A stretch of DNA of 64,000 nt from Rallus limicola (Eukaryota; Chordata; Aves; Gruiformes; Rallidae): positions 22,601,015-22,665,014 of the forward strand of contig JAKCOZ010000012.1 of NCBI GenBank assembly GCA_022605955.1, given 5' to 3'. The translations under genes were made by a program, and so were the position numbers. Positions within the stretch are counted from its first letter, which is position 1. Each line of letters begins with the position of its first letter. Below, in pieces: positions 37,428 through 51,181 of the stretch. The notes beneath the pieces were generated by a model. That model was not told the origin of the DNA. It made no database searches and saw only the letters and a program-made list of their open reading frames with translations.

Positions 37428-40400
37428 CTATAAGAGAAACATCAGTTATTCTGAATTCCAGGAAGACCACTATCCTCTAAAGCATTTGCTTTTTGCTTGA
37501 ATCTTCACAATAAGTTTCTCATAAAAAGGAACTTTCAGAGCTAGACGTGAAAAGTCAAGGGTTGGAAATGTTCATCAACACCACAAAAATACAGATTCAT
37601 GGCAAAAACTAATCTCTGAGAGAATGGGAATACATAGTGATGTTCCCCAGCCGTGAGCTGGCTTGTTGCTGTCTGAGCATCGGGTAAAAGATGCCTCGCA
37701 CCATTCTAGAGATACGTCTGCCAAGGCCATTACCAGAAGGCAACTGGAACTAGTGAAGCAAAACTTTTATCCTATATGTTTTCTACACAATTATTTTTCT
37801 AAAGTTTTTGTAGGGAGATTCTCTAATAAAATCCCCGACGGCTTTTTCAGTTGTCCCACTCCTTGTGATTTGAAAGAGGAATAATTTAGCTGCAAAGTAG
37901 TAAAAAACCCAATTCAATCTGCAAGGTTATGCTGACTCAGAAGTATAGTGGAGAATCTTAATAGAAGTCCAACCTGTCAATTGAAAACTACACAACAAAT
38001 CAATCTCCTTGAACCCTGAGGGAAAGATGGCGTCCAAGGTCTTTTGTCACCCTTGGGCACAGCCCTGCACCTCAGAGGCAGATGGGTGAGGATTCTCTTT
38101 TAAGTAAACATGGAAAAAAAAAATAATCTCAAAGCCCTGGTCTAAACAACAACTTTATCACCCCCCAGTGTAGCTGTACTCTTCTGGAAACCCAGGTCCA
38201 CCTAACCCCAGGCTGAGGGAGCTAACAGAAATGGCATGGCCTTTCTCACTGGGAACGCTCACTGGCCCATCGCCAGAGGCACCACTCATCAGCTGCATGT
38301 ACCCATCAGCACTTCCCAGAGAACAGCCTTTTGTTATCAAGCCAAGGAAGAAGGAAAAAAAAAACCCCAAAATGCTCCCTCCCCCTGCCCCCCCATGTCT
38401 CAAAAAAGAACTAAAGCACAACGGCTGCACTGGCTGTCTTGGGAAGACAGTGTAGGCCTCAAAGCCTCCACAGTCTCAAGCTCTTGGCCACAAACTTTCC
38501 ACTTCTCATAATGAAAATGACTACATTTTTCTTTATAAAATTCAGTGAAAACAAAAAATTAAGACTTTTTTTTTTTTTAGCTAGCCTCCACAAGGAGGAA
38601 TCAAAGCAGGTTTTGTATTCTTTAGTCATTTCTCCCACACATCAAATCTCACTGGTTCCATCACTTCAACAGATTTTTCCAACACACAGAGCAAAGCATT
38701 GTTATTTCAGAAGGTGCAAGATGAATGATGCTGGTGCTTAGTTATACATTTCCTACACCTTTCCTGAGACAACCAAAACACCATGCCCATAAATAATTCA
38801 GTAATGAAATATTAGCAGCTTGTTTACAAATCTGGCTCCTGGATATCTTTACATTGCTTCCAGCTGAAAAGCAAAGCAACTGCCACATGCAACACTCATA
38901 TATCATGAGGGTTCTTTCTGATCAAGTTGTAAATCCGGTTTTAACAGACTGACAAGTAGGTGACACCCCAAAATGTCTCATCTCATCCTAAACACCATGC
39001 TCTGAGAAGTTAAAGATTTTAACGTATAGCAGCACACTTAAAGTCTTGCCAAAAAGAAAATCTCTGTTCACCCTGAAGTGAAAAACAAGTTGTAAGGCAA
39101 AACACTAGGTAGTATCAAGCTTTTTTAAAAAAAAATATGAACATGCAAATTCTTGTATTAATTTTCATGGTATTTCTTGATCTAGTAACATTTTTTTGAT
39201 GCTATGAAATCAGTGCTTGCTTCAAAAAGTTGGACAAGTGAACACTGATTTTGTATTAGATAGTTTATAAGAATCTTGAATGATTTAAGTAAGACAGATA
39301 AGTTAAATTTTTGAGATCTACATATTCACACATATGTGAATGACATTGTGACAAAGATATTCAGAGCTAGAGGTAAGGAACTTAGATAAAATTTTGATCA
39401 GAAAACTCAAGACTAAGATCCAAACAGACTCCTTTTTTAACATATGTTACCACTATGTCAGCTCAGCCCATCAACACGTAGTTTCTTTTATTATGGAAAT
39501 ACACTTGCATAATTGTTTTTCATAAATTCAGACAGACTTGGAGCTGGAGGCATGATATCCTGCCAATGTTCTATTGAAATGTTTTTCTCTATGACTACTC
39601 ACAAGGACACACGTATATATTCTGCGTACGGCAAAAACTGTGGCCTTTCATGAACTTTAGCAATCTGTAAAGAGTTAGGGTTTTTTTTTTTATAGTCTCT
39701 TAAAATAAGAGAAAGTCTCTTATGGACTAACCACTAGAAACTTTTAGACTATTACTCTGAAGTCTGTGTGCAGAGATTTCCACACAGAGGATAAAAAAAA
39801 AATAAATTCAAACCCAGTTGCTAAGCTGGTCCAGCGACACCATTAACTTCTGTCCGATACAGCGCTTGGCGTGGCTGCTGCCTCGGCAATGGTATATACA
39901 CAGGAACTGAGGTTTAAAAATAAACACCAGAAATCGTTAAATACAACTCTTAGCTGCACCAAGTACACATAGCAAGGGTAGAAAAAGCAAGTGAGGGGTC
40001 ACTGCTTGTACAATGAAGTCAGAAAAGGCAAATCTATACCCTGCCCAGGTGTAAAAAGCAGAACAGCACTGCGTACGTCACAGAGAACACTGGGAACGGA
40101 TTTATTTGTATGGCCAGAGATAAACCTATCTGCTGCTAACAGGCTCCGTATCATATCACTTCATCTCTTCAGTGTCTGATTTCATGGCCAAAGCCACCAC
40201 TCAGCTTCACCAAGGAACTCCTACTTTTTTGCAGCTTTGCTGTGGAAAAGGGTGTAAGTTAAATAAATGGGGCCATGATATGCTGAGAATGGCAAGCAAA
40301 CCAGCTCAGTAGCCTTAACTCCAACTTCTTCTTAATTACAGCTGGAAAAAGCAGCACCTTTGGAAAGATCTGGACAAGCCCCTTCCACACTGCAAGGAAC

Positions 40401-43400
40401 AGCACAGCTAACTTCCCCCACAGTGGGCTGAATGGCACTCCTGAACGTGCAGACATTAATCCTCAGCCCTGAGAGAAAAACCAAACCAGTTTATTGTTCA
40501 GTATCGGTGCCCTCCTTTCATCCAACCGGAATGTAAGCAGGCAGAGCATCTCTTCATCAGCTGGGCAGGTAAACCTTTATGCAGCTTGGTCGTTACCCCA
40601 GCCTGTCTCATCTGTCCCCAAAATTACTGTGCTCGCTTTGAACGGGATGGGCTTGGCCTTTTAGCCAAGACCTAACAAAAGGTTCTCCCACAAGGAGTTT
40701 TGTGTGTCTGCTGAAAAGCACAGTTAATTAGTTTCTGAAAACTTCTCAGTTTACACAGTAAATGCCTGCTTTCTACACTACCAAAACTCGGCGGTGTAAA
40801 TAATTATTTTATAAAAGCTCCTGGGAAAGAATCCCAGCTCCTGCACTACTTTAATAAGGTTACAAGACTGATGAATATCGGTCCTTCCCGTCTTTCAGGT
40901 AATGAACAATGTTTCTGTACAACTTTCATTATCTTTCAAATTCCGGGTGAGCGTTCACAGGCATCGTGTGGTTCGGGGCTCATTGTATGTGTGAGAACTA
41001 CACCGCAAGCAACATTCATTTACTCTCTCAAGGGCAACGTCTGAAAGACTCAGGGGTCAAATGAATTCACGGTTATCACCGGGTCGAGATTTCCCTTTTA
41101 AACTACGGCTCTAATCCTGCAATTTTAGGCAAAAATCCTGATGATTAAATATGAGTTTCTCCGCAGAGCAAGTCAGCAGGAGCAGGCTGACTTGTGGAGA
41201 GTCAAACTAATGTTCAAGATCCAGCTTTGTAGCCCTGCAGCGTTTCCTGGTGGGAGGTGATGTCCTCTGAGCTGCTCGGCAGCCACGCCGGCGGCTGCAG
41301 TGTTGCTGCCCCCCACAACTTTGGAAACCCAGAGTCAAGTTTCTCGTCTCTCACTGAGGTATTTGCTTCAGAGAATGCTTACTTTGTCTGCAATAACGTG
41401 AATTAAAGATGTACTTCTATTTAAATAAAACCATGAGGCAGGGGGTGGGGTGTGGGTGGGGGGTGAAGGCTTCTTTTAAAGTTTTTGCTGTCAAATGGAT
41501 AAAACTATGACTAAATTTATAGTTTGGTTTCACATGTCAAACAGGTAACATCTATTCTTGATAACAGCCTTCTTATAAATTCATAATTTACAACCTGTGT
41601 GTATGATGCACTTGGGAGGATGAGAGAGACTTTGTCACATGGAGGTCCCAGGACAAGCCAGATTGCAGGCACCAGGTATGGCCTGTCAGGAAAACATTCC
41701 TGCATGCACCCCGACTGGGATGTGGCACTTTCTAGTTGCCCAGTGTGGGAGGGAGAGCAGACCATGTTCTAATGCAATTTTTAAGAAATGCCTAAACAAA
41801 CCCTGAGAGTAGATCAGGACTTGAGGCCAAATCCACTCCCTCAGGCCCACCAAAGCAGCACTTCGCTGTGTGTTTGGCTGCCAATTGGGATGGGAATCTG
41901 CTGCAGGAGGTGCTCAGACCCCTTAAGACGGCTTCACCACCACCGCTGGCTCACACACATCATCTCTCTGCAGACACAGCATCTCTCCACATGCCGCTGC
42001 CTTACAGTCCCATGCCCTCTCAATGCAGTCATACCATTTCCTTCCACACAGTTATTTTCTACACGTATTTTCTTTTTCATTCATATACATGCAAGGCTCA
42101 CCAAGAAATATGGCCCAGCTGACTGTTTATGCATAATATGATTTATTCCTATCAGATCCAATACTGACGACACACACAAATAACCATTCTCACCAACTGA
42201 TGGTTTGTGAGACTCCTATGAGTTTAATTACTCCCAAATGTCAGAGTCAGGAAGAGAATAATAGATAATCCCAAGCACCTTCTCACTAAATGACTTTGTT
42301 GTGCACTAGCATTTGTCATTTTTTTATATATATAAAAGATTCTACTTTTTAAGTGATTCAAGGAAAATAATTTTTGTCTATTTTTAGGTTTTTGTTCCCC
42401 TTTGCTTACCATAAATCTAAGCACAGAATCCTGCAGACTGCTCAGATACCTTCTTACCTCTGTAGAGGTATGAAATAATCCCTTTCTCATGTCAGCTCTC
42501 CAGATGTTTGTAAAAGGCATCTAGCTGTGGCATTTTATCAGATGAGCAACACTCGGGTAAGTCCTTGGTACAGAAATACTGATTCACTGCACAATAAACT
42601 AGCCTAATTTTGTGCTAAGTGCACTTGCTCCCCTTCTGATCTCCCAGAAACTCTTCTTTCAAGTCTTCAGATTATTCCTGTGTCTTGTTTCTACATGAAA
42701 GAAAAGCAACTTTCCTTGCAAAGTGAAACCTGGGCTGTAGCCCCTGGTACTGATGATCTCAGCAGGGCTGGTTTAGATTCTAGCTGGCTTTTAACCTGCT
42801 CTTGTAGATGCCGTAAGATCCAATACTACTCGTTGAGCGATTTAAGACTGAACACCTTTTGTATTGATTCAGAACAAAAGCATCCAAGAGAATGAAGCCT
42901 AAAAATAAAACTCAGCCTGTGGTCACGCTGGCCTCACCCCGAGCTCTGCCACTTGTGCCCCTACGGAACAGCCACCCCTTTGCACTCCCATCACTGAATT
43001 TCTTTGTATCTGCTACTGCTGAACCAAATCTTCAGATGAGCTTTCCAAATGTTACCATGTTTTATTTACTGATTTATTCACCAGCTAGATAAAGGCCTGA
43101 ACCCTGAAGAGCAAAGGCCTTCAGGCCTCAAAGCATAGCCATCTCCATCTGCTTTCTCCAAGTGCTTGTTTCAGCTGCTCATTTAAACCCACAATACTCT
43201 TCTGACTTTCATCTGACACACCAAACTAGAAAAACATCCCATTCAAAGGGCTTACAGCCAGAATTATTAATACCCTTACCTGCCAGTGGTAGGTTAACCA
43301 GCAACAGGGTTATTTACCCAGTACAATTCCACGCACTTTTACAGCTCAAACACAGAATGTTGTAACTTCCATTGAGTAACAGGATTAGCTATGAGTACAG

Positions 43401-43815
43401 TCAAACTGCTCACGACACACAAAACATCAGAGTGGTTCCAAAGAATTTCTATCAATACAATGATAGGATATATAAACATATAAATAAAAGTGTGAATACA
43501 AATATAAGCCCAGGTAAGAGAGGGTATGAGCTATGTAAATCTCCCTCAGTGCATGGGGCTCCTGAGTCCTGGAGTTGTCCTCTGAAAACAGGTGACTGGT
43601 TCAATGTCTGCAGCAGGACAAGCCCACAAATACCCACGAGCACAAGAGATGCTTCCAATTCATGTCCCAGCAAAATAAGTTAGATAGTAGATTCATCTAC
43701 TGCTTGATCTAAGGAAAAAAATTCAGAGGTGCTGCCCTGCGAGGTCACCAGTATGCTGTGACACCATCAACTTACCCCATTTGTATTTTGTGTGTGTATA
43801 TTCAGGATCACATAC
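37428..43815 (-). other. FNDC3B: FNDC3B intron between window exons 2 and 3
   Basis: 6,388 nt, GT-AG. It contains a G-rich run at 41441-41466 and a conserved-looking single-copy tract around 40900-41230. No CR1 copy is seen in this intron. Confidence 0.85.
41441..41466 (+). repeat. G-rich run with G-quadruplex pattern (plus strand)
   Basis: The plus strand reads G5-T-G4-TGT-G3-T-G6, four G-runs with loops of 1, 3 and 1 bases. It is on the template strand of FNDC3B, so any effect would be at the DNA level, not in the pre-mRNA. Confidence 0.8.
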
Positions 43816-43874
43816 CTGTGGTTTCTCCATTCCAGAAAGAATGTCTTGAACCCTTTTTGTTTCTGAATCAAATT
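43816..43874 (-). CDS. FNDC3B: FNDC3B window exon 2 (linker end)
   Basis: 59 nt between acceptor ttattttacag and donor CCACAG|gtatgt. With the preceding G it gives exactly 20 codons, EFDSETKRVQDILSGMEKPQ, matching the FNDC3B segment containing KRVQDILSG.EKPQ that leads into FnIII 1. It is a very short exon isolated by a 19.4-kb intron upstream and a 6.4-kb intron downstream. Such exons are candidates for skipping, though skipping this one (59 nt) would shift the frame. It ends in phase 0. Confidence 0.96.
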
Positions 43875-44820
43875 CTGTAAAATAAGAGAACGTGGAAATA
43901 GGAAGAAAAAATAAGTGACCGAAACAAAACAAGTATGTCAGCTATGCCAATGATTCCTCAGGAATTTATAAATAGAGGAGACACACATTACCTGCACACC
44001 AGCATCAGTCTTGTGAATTTAAGGTTTGCAGTTACATGGGTTAATATTTTTAAAATTGCAAAAGAGGAAAAGGAGGGAATGAAACTTCCAGTAACTGCAG
44101 ATATTCAGGAAGTTGGGATTATTCATAGAGGTGTCTTCCACCAACAATGTTATTACTTGGGATTTCTTTCACAGAGCAAACCACCCCATTTCCAAAGCTT
44201 GGCCATGGAAGAAGCCCAGAGGTGTCTACATCTGGACCTCATCCTGGTTTGTTAACCAAACACATCCTTATCCCACTGGCTGCAGAGCTGGGCTGTGCCC
44301 CTCTTTGTCAGAGCACCAGGCTATCAGAGAGAGGATGAGCATCCTTTCCCCATGCAGGAAAAGCCCATCCAAGCTGTACAGGGTACTTGCTCTGAGCCCC
44401 AGCACACACCCTGCAGCTACCTGTCCTTCAGCACTGTCATCACGTAAAGCTCAAAGCTCTCTTAACAGCCACCTTTCATCTACTGGGCAATAAAGTCACA
44501 CCAGGCTGATCCTCCCTCCCCAATCCTTGCTCCTGGTGCAGCAGCTCTTGCAGGGGCTACACACAGCGATATTGCAAGGCAGGTTGTAAAGTACTTCCCC
44601 CAAATTAGGTAGATTAATTGAGCACAGAAGGTGCTGCAGAGGCCATCACCTGAGCAGTGGAGTCAGCCTTTTCCCCATCTTCCCCCAAAAATCTGTCTTG
44701 AAGTAAAACATCAGCTTAGAATAATGAGGTGACACAAAGCAGCTTTATTCCTTTTGGACCGCAGCACAGGGAGGCCTCACTTTCCACTACAGAATTCTCT
44801 AATGGAAAACTAGGAACATA

Positions 44821-44862
44821 TTTTTTCTGGGGGGTTTTTTTGGGGGGGTTGTAGGTTTTTTT
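44821..44862. repeat. T/G homopolymer patch
   Basis: Alternating T and G runs (T6, G6, T7, G7, then T7). Only two long G-runs are present, so it does not meet the four-run quadruplex pattern. Confidence 0.85.
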
Positions 44863-45418
44863 CAAGTCAACGTCAAAAGTTTGCTACCCAAAGCATAAGA
44901 ATACACCATGCCTAAAGCACAGGGAGCAGGACCTCTTTCTAAAAAGCACACAAACCTGGCATAGGAAGCAAAAAATATTAATAAAGAGAAACTGGTAAGA
45001 TCAGACCAACAGCTTTCACAAATCATTCTCCCAAAGCCTGACCTACTTCTCGTAGCCCAAGAATGTGTCTTTATTTTCGTCTGTGACCTGCTTTAAAAAA
45101 GTACATCTTCTTTTTAAAAATTCCATGTGCTCAGCTGCCAAAAAATAGACTTGGCTGAATGCTGGTGGCAGAACTCCAGTGTAAATGCCCATCTCTCCCT
45201 ACAAGAATGCACCTTGGTGTGGAGTGGGAATGACAGATCTCCTGCTCCATGCATTCCTGGATTCCTTTCAAGTCTCAGCCACTTGGAATAAGAAAGGAGC
45301 AGTAATAACTCAGGAGAAGAGGAGAGCACGATTGTTTTTTTCCATAGCAGATAACCCTTGGAAAGCATTATAAAGTGTATAAACTGGCAAAATTTAGACA
45401 GCATAAGAAAATACTCAC

Positions 45419-45616
45419 TTGAAAAATACACAGAATGGCTAAAACGGCTAAGGAAGAGATGGAGATGCTGATCCAAGGGAAAACGTCATCAAAGAGTGGG
45501 GCATTGTGGAATTGAGGGCTCTCCTCAGCATCAGTACAAAAGTAGGACTGAGCCACAAAAGCCTGGATCCAGATCTGGAAACTGAGGAGATCCTGGAGGC
45601 TTATCTCGAAGGGATG
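45419..45616 (-). other. Exon-like segment with a hydrophobic stretch (unverified)
   Basis: On the minus strand, 198 nt (66 codons) open throughout lie between an acceptor-like 'cttctgattag' and a strong donor CAA|gtgagtat. It would read HPFEISLQDLLSFQIWIQAF at the start, an acidic middle (CTDAEESPQF, LFDDVFPW), then ISISISSLAVLAILCIFQ, a plausible membrane segment. An in-frame stop (the TAG of the acceptor) sits immediately before it. The length is a multiple of three, but with 0/0 phase it could not be inserted in the phase-1 FNDC3B intron without changing the frame. I do not recognise the protein. It could be chance, a decayed exon or part of a nested gene. Confidence 0.25.
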
Positions 45617-48600
45617 CTAATCAGAAGCAGCTTCTGCAGCTACAGAGCGTAACAAAAATGCTGCTACTATTTTATTGAAAGTTTATGGTTATTATGTCAC
45701 CCCTAATTACAATCCCCAGAAGCTAAGTGTGAATCATTCTCGACCTTAAATCCCAAACATGTGGACTGAATTTTCCTTCCCCTCTGCTTTCTAGCAAGGA
45801 TGCTATCTGTGTTGCACCAAGCAGAAGAGTAAAATAAACCCCGAAGCCCAAAGAAATCTCACTTCCCTCTCCTGGGAAGAATGATGGCTTTGTACAGTAA
45901 CTAAATCCTCTGACCCTCACAGCTCAAGGCTGAAGGTTCAAGCTGCTCCACGTACAGGAACTGACTTGAAGACCCAAGAGAGCTATTTGTTGTGTACCCA
46001 GCAAACAAATAACTGGAAAAGATTTGTGCTGGTCTTCTCAACACAGAGTCCTACAAAGGAAATTTATCTAATAGGACCCCACATGTGTACCTTGTTCACA
46101 AGGAGAAGGCTCTGAGCACCAGACACACTGCAGCTTTGAGTTGGTAAGGACACATGTGCATTGATGTTGACTGTGTGGATATTTAGATCACCAAGAGTTC
46201 ATATAGATAAGCTGGAGGTAGAAGAAGAGGAAGTCGTCTTCAAATATTTTGGGATGAGGGAGAGGGGGAATGAGAGACACACAGATCTGAGGTGACAACG
46301 CAAATGGGAAAAAAAATTAATGAAGAATCAAATTTAAAGTTGCTGAACAGCACATGTACACGGATGGGCACTGTGTCACACTGCCCAGAGACTAAAACCT
46401 ATGGGATGGAGTACATATGCTGATCAACTACCCTGGAGATCCCCCACGCTGAACCTCAGGACCATCGGCATGTGAGTCTGGGCAGGGGTGAGGGCTCACT
46501 GCACACAGAGCACCCGCACCAACCATGCCCACCTACAGAGATGACATAGCCCATGTCAGTGATTCACCAGTGCCACCAATCATGAGGACAGCAGCAAAAC
46601 CAGAGAAGTCTACAGTGAGGATCAACCTTACATTAGAGCGTGCAAGCACTGTCCCAAACGGAAAGGACAGTGTGTGCCTCAGAGCCCCCGCACTGAATCA
46701 AAGCCAAAACATCCCCATGAGTAACAGGGAATGCCCCATGAAAGGAGGTGAGTGTAAAATTCAAGACAGAAAGCAATAAATATGCATGAGTGAAGGGAAC
46801 CTCAGGGGAGGTCAGCAAGCCCCAAGCTCTCTCTGGCCAAAGGCTGGGGAACAAACCACAAAACAAAGCTGCCTCACAGAAAAATTTGTTAGTACAACTA
46901 AGAGCAACTTTTTTTGGGAGAGAAAGTAGCTCACAGAATTGTCATCTTATAGTATTTTAAATACTTGGCTTCCCATTTCGAGAGCCATAACAAGTCTCAG
47001 GCTTGTGGTTCATTATCCAGAGTCTCCTGGACTTGACTAAGCGAAGGAGAACGAGACCTGTCAAGAATCCCTCCCTTGGTAGGAAGTCAGTCTTACCTGC
47101 CAACCTCTCTCACGACAGATTCAGTGTCAAGCTCAACATCCTTCTCCCAAGCTAAAAAAAGAGCAGAAATCCTGACCCCCAAAGTTTATGCTCTATGCTG
47201 ATAGTATGGAATTGTTGAAAAGACTTTTTTCCTTGCTCATTATTATTGAAACTTGTCAGCCACTGGGGACTCTTCTACTCAAATCAGATCACTGGAGCAT
47301 TTGGGGACAAGGAGCACAAGCATCTCCCAGACATCACAGATGCCTGGGAAAGAAGAGGAGGAAGGATGGGGGAAGCTTTGATGTAAAATAAGAGGCTAAA
47401 ATTCAGAAAAATTACCTTTAACTGCTCAGGAAAGGTGGTGGGTGGCTGAACGTGACTCACATACTTAGCACTCCCTGTCCTCAGATAACAGTTAACCCAT
47501 TTACTTTTAAACCCTCATCCCCTCCTATACGTTCCTCAGCTTACAGAGCATGTAAAAGCCCTCTATGTCAACAGCCCGATGTTAACACTGGCCTTGCAGC
47601 AACCAGCAGCAGAAATGCTGCTTTCCTGCTCTGCCACAGGCAACAGGAGCTCAGTCACGTCAAGGAAGAGCCCAACTAACACTTCAGGTCATTGTCCCGT
47701 TATAACTTTTCCTCCCAACATCTGTTCCCCACATCTGCCATGGCAAAACTCTTCTTCCTCGGAGGAAGCTGGGGGTGGGGATGAATTCCGTGTGACTGCT
47801 CAGTGGGGTCCTCTGAGGGACAATCTGAAAATCTGAGTTATCCTGCAGATCTCAGTGTCTAAGAGGGATTATAGTTGTCCCATGCTACAGCGTTAGGTTC
47901 TCATTCCCAGGCTGCTGCTTGTTCAGATCCAATGTTTCAGACTGATCTTTCACAGCAGAGACACCAGCTGTAAGACCTGGACCACATCTCAGTTTGTGTT
48001 TTGGTCTTTTCAGAGTTTTGGGCCTTCACCAAAACTCTGCAGATACAACCAAGAGGAAATGCCCCCCTAAAAACTAAATACTCTCCCAGCAGCTGTTTGG
48101 TGCTAACAGGGTTCCAACGTTAAGTCCTGCTGAACTACAGCCTTTTGTTATACGCTTCTCTCAGCCTGTGCCTATGTTCCTTTCTGCACGTACAGTACAA
48201 ATACGATGTTCAAACCTTTCCAACCATACTTCTGAAGACCCATCACAGCTTCAAAAAAACCCCAAGGAACACCCCCCCATCCTTGTCATTTCAAGGTAAG
48301 TTTGGAGTCTCTACAAACAGTTTTCATGTTTGCATTAACGGCAGCTGTGTATGTAAATGGTCTGAAAAAGCTAAAAGCTCTAAACTAATTAAGATTTTCC
48401 CATTGCAAATACACATTTTAGGTTTGTTCTGCATTCTTTCCTTTGCAGAGAGGAAAAGGTCCAGCTCAAGACTTAGCTTCTGGCCACAGAAAGTATTTAC
48501 TGTTTCAACAGCCTTTCCATTCCAAGGGAATGACATCAGCACCAGCGCTTCACAAACTTTTAGTCTAATTCTCAAGCAGAGCTCCACGCTCATAGATATG

Positions 48601-51181
48601 CCAGTCATAACATGACATGCTTTCTCAGAATTTGTTCCAGATTTACCGGGGCTGTGACCAGCTTTAATGCTAGGAAAGATCTTTTATCAGTCACGTACAA
48701 CCTACAACCTGCAAGACAATGAACTCTCCGAAACAGCCCAGCTCCTTTTGTGAGCTGCCTGCCGGCCTCAAAGCTTAAAGACACGAAGAAGAGCACGTAA
48801 CAGGCTTTTTCATTTCAGAGAACCGCAGAAATACGCATCCAATCAATATTATTTGTACACAAACTAACACTGCGGATGCTGCACTGAGGCTGAGTCACAG
48901 GAACCGGGACCGGAGGGGATGTGACACGGTCACTGAGTTCATCCTTCTACTCTGCACCACAGCCATCTATATCTAAACCAACCCTGAGAGATGCCTGCCT
49001 AGCCTGTTTTGTAAAAAATAAATACAAATAAAATAAATAACCTCCCACCCCACATTCGTGGCAATCTCAAAATGTCCTTGGCAAGACAAGCCACCACAGT
49101 ACCCAACTCTCCTCATCATTGGGAAGATTATCCCCTCAGCTCTCCCTGCTGCACCTTAAACCTACTGCTTTTTCCTGCACACCCACCGCAGATGATTTCA
49201 TCACTGATTTCTTTGTTTCAACCTTTCAGATACTGGATGGCATTTTTACCTTTAAACAAAGCCAGCTCATTTCTTCCACACCTGTATTTACCAGACCACA
49301 GGTCTCGCTTACCGCTGTCCTCTGGAATGGTTTTTAAACCCCTCCAGCAGCCTTTGGGAGATGCCAAGACCCTCACAGCACCAAGTAATGACCAACAGCC
49401 ATTTGCACAGCTCACTGCGAGGTTTCTTCTTCTTCTCTCTCTCTATATGGCAACCTGACCCATCATTTCTGTAGCCTGCTGTACCTCCCAGAACTGCTGT
49501 GCAGAACAATGACACAGTAAGAAAGAAGAAAAAGCAGGTTTGAGGAGGACTGGCTGAAATGTCACACACTTGTCTTGATCAAACTGCTTTACTTTTGAGG
49601 ACATTTTATTTTTCCTGTCCTCCTTTCCTTCCCCCTCAGTCCACCAAGCACTTAACCCTATCCAAGCCTGATATGGGCTATAATGTAATAAGCATCAATC
49701 CTTATTCCATCCTTCAAGTCCCTAATGAAAGTACTGAATAAAATTAGACATAGGACAGATTCCTGCCTAATCCAGTTTGATGCATCTTTCCACTGATCAC
49801 ACAGTGCTTTATGCAGCTCTTCTCAGCACCATGTCCACAATGGGCAAAATGGGGAGCCCTTTAGAATAAAAAACAACTTAAACAGTCTATCACACCATGC
49901 TACACCAAGGAAGATTTTTAGTTAAGCTAAAAATACCTGAATGAGATTTCTTAATATCAGATATTTCAAATTTCTGCTCATGACATGAAAGCTAACAAAA
50001 TCACTAGAGAGAATATGACTGCAGCTCCCATGTCAGAGATGTTATCTTACTTTAAGAAAAAAGATCCAATCATTGCAATATGTTCCAGTTCTTACAAAAA
50101 TGGAGAGATGCTCATGCACAGCAATAAGTTTTCAATTTCTAAGAGCCTACCCACTGTTGCTACCTTAATTCTCCTGCTAAAATTCCTTACTTGATGTCTT
50201 TGAGCTTATATATCAGTATTTGACCTTAAAAACCAGAGAATACGTAGGCAGCAAAAAAATCTATTTCCATTTTCACATCTCAGATAAGAGAATAAAACCA
50301 ACCTCCAGCCATCCCAACTCACTGGGACGCAAAGCAAGGGGTAACCGATGTGTTTGCCTCATCACTACTGTAAACCAGGCATAATCTTTGTTTCAGAGAT
50401 TCCCTGACCACAGCCTGCATCTGCAACCTGCTAGGTTTTACCTTGGCTGCTTCAGTGTCTTACTGTCAGCTGGGCAGGACACCCCAAAATACCCAGAGTG
50501 CAAACTCACCTCTCTTGCTTTGTGTCTTTGCTTTGAGCCATCCTCTTTTAACAAGAGATATCAGCTACCCCAGGCAGGCATGGATGCCTGTGGATGTCTG
50601 CAACCAAGTCACTTCTGATAAAGTGTTTTCAGGAGAAACATTAAGTGCACTCAATCCTCCCTGTTCCCTAATATTGTTTCATGGCGTGTTTTTTGCTTGG
50701 GATGGAGCAAGGGAAGTACCGTCAGCAGTAACCTCCAAGGGAAGGGAAATGCTGGATGCAAGGGACAAACGGAGTGTAAGTGACATGTTGGGTTTGTTTT
50801 TCTCTGCTTCGTTGCTGCTACTGCTGGAAGACAGCAATAACAACTCCTACTTTACTGGCTGAAGATCTGAGCGAATTCCTACTGTGAACACGCAGTCGGT
50901 CCATTAGAAGGCAGAAAAGGGCTTTCTTAGTAAAACAGAGCAGGCACTCCATCTCCATCACGTACGTTTTACATCTTAAGAGAGCGCTCTGTACGTCTCA
51001 CAGAGAAGGTAACGGAGGCAATGCGCTCGCTGCATATGGCCACAGCTGGCTGGGTTGGAAGGAACATCAAACTAAACAATGACATAACCCACAGCAACAG
51101 AGAAAGCCCGAGCTGAATCTGCTGGAACAACAAGCTGCTCACACACAGGACCTCCTCTCAAACATCTCTCCTTCGTACTTT

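Noticed and set aside
45114..45476. 120-codon minus-strand frame overlapping the exon-like segment in another frame
   Set aside because: Composition is His/Ser/Leu-rich with no family; it is a shadow frame of the region discussed at 45419-45616.
48145..48615. 156-codon plus-strand open frame with an antisense 94-codon frame
   Set aside because: No family resemblance, no supporting signals, and both strands open by chance over the same DNA.
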